Source: Hyphomicrobiales bacterium
GTDB lineage: Bacteria; Pseudomonadota; Alphaproteobacteria; Rhizobiales; HXMU1428-3
Length of the DNA: 64,000 nt
NCBI GenBank assembly: GCA_021775425.1
Contig: JAJFHX010000037.1
Span: forward strand, 1-64,000
Direction of reading: 5' to 3'
Shown: positions 63,932 to 64,000 of the stretch, one piece after another
Numbering within the stretch: position 1 is the stretch's first letter
Layout of the letters: each line of letters opens with the position of its first letter
The notes under the pieces: generated by a model
What the model was told of the DNA's origin: nothing
The model's database searches: none
Seen by the model: the letters and a program-made list of their open reading frames with translations, nothing else
Program-made: the position numbers and the translations under genes

Positions 63932-64000
63932 TTAACCGCTTTCTTTTGTCAGATATTCATGTTGCCAGCCACCTGGTGAATTGGTGAAGATTTCGTAGCC
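63932..64000 (-). CDS. map: 3' end of probable methionine aminopeptidase (partial)
   Basis: The minus strand at the right edge reads [20 protein letters not shown] followed by SG and a TAA stop. This resembles the C-terminus of type I methionine aminopeptidases (x-EIFTxSPxG), which remove the initiator methionine. The gene order map-radC supports the call; only 22 codons are visible. Confidence 0.6.
   Translation of the reverse strand, partial: GYEIFTNSPGGWQHEYLTKESG

Overview
The window is a 64-kb piece of an alphaproteobacterial chromosome, most likely from the Hyphomicrobiales (Rhizobiales) branch. The evidence is gene order and gene content: the run argS(3' end)-SPOR-nagZ-scpA-scpB-tatA-tatB-tatC-serS-surE-nlpD-yajC-secD-secF, YbjN next to proC, a MarR / two-component block facing a branched-chain aminotransferase, a DUF2865 protein, class II DAHP synthase, and citramalate synthase. 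Base composition is moderate (roughly half G+C). I saw no rRNA, tRNA, CRISPR array, insertion sequence, integrase or phage gene, so this is core chromosome rather than an island. The genus cannot be named from the sequence alone.

Region 1 (1-12.2 kb, all + strand) is an envelope and chromosome-maintenance cluster. It holds a SPOR-domain protein with a striking Tyr/Gln/Gly-rich tail, the muropeptide glucosaminidase NagZ, condensin partners ScpA and ScpB, an orphan ABC ATPase, the Tat translocase, SerS, SurE and an NlpD-like LysM/LytM lipoprotein. Two CtrA-type boxes (TTAA-N7-TTAA) lie in front of the NlpD-like gene, which suggests cell-cycle control. Region 2 (12.2-24.2 kb) has a minus-strand DUF815 ATPase, then yajC-secD-secF, a class D beta-lactamase-like protein, homologues of the mitochondrial complex I assembly factors NDUFAF3 and NDUFAF6, a large SGNH hydrolase, a DUF4153 membrane protein and, on the minus strand, trmFO.

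Region 3 (24.4-34.3 kb) changes strand often: a small membrane protein, a 383-nt gap with possible RNA structure and DnaA-like boxes, YbjN-proC, an EnvZ/OmpR-like two-component pair with a MarR regulator, ilvE, then a minus-strand run folB-uvrC-pgsA-moaD-moaE. Region 4 (34.3-47.0 kb) opens with a 0.7-kb intergenic segment rich in inverted repeats, then a small secreted protein, TusA with an ornithine/lysine-type decarboxylase and an agmatinase-family enzyme (polyamine metabolism), gph, rpiA, gor, an SDR, DAHP synthase, NAD synthetase and a glutamyl-tRNA synthetase.

Region 5 (47.0-64.0 kb) begins with a gene-poor 1.2 kb carrying what looks like a frameshifted remnant of an outer-membrane protein gene. 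It continues with a GNAT acetyltransferase, a DUF2865 protein, cysS, cimA, a LOG-family protein, a 1189-residue LysM protein with seven copies of a Trp-x-Val-Pro motif, an Atm1-type ABC exporter, the phosphatidylethanolamine pair psd-pssA, a DUF7282-like secreted protein, radC and the 3' end of a probable map gene.

No single new defence or biosynthetic system stands out. The most unusual items are low-complexity or repeat proteins of the envelope (SPOR protein, NlpD-like protein, giant LysM protein), regulatory palindromes, and two intergenic regions that may encode small RNAs.
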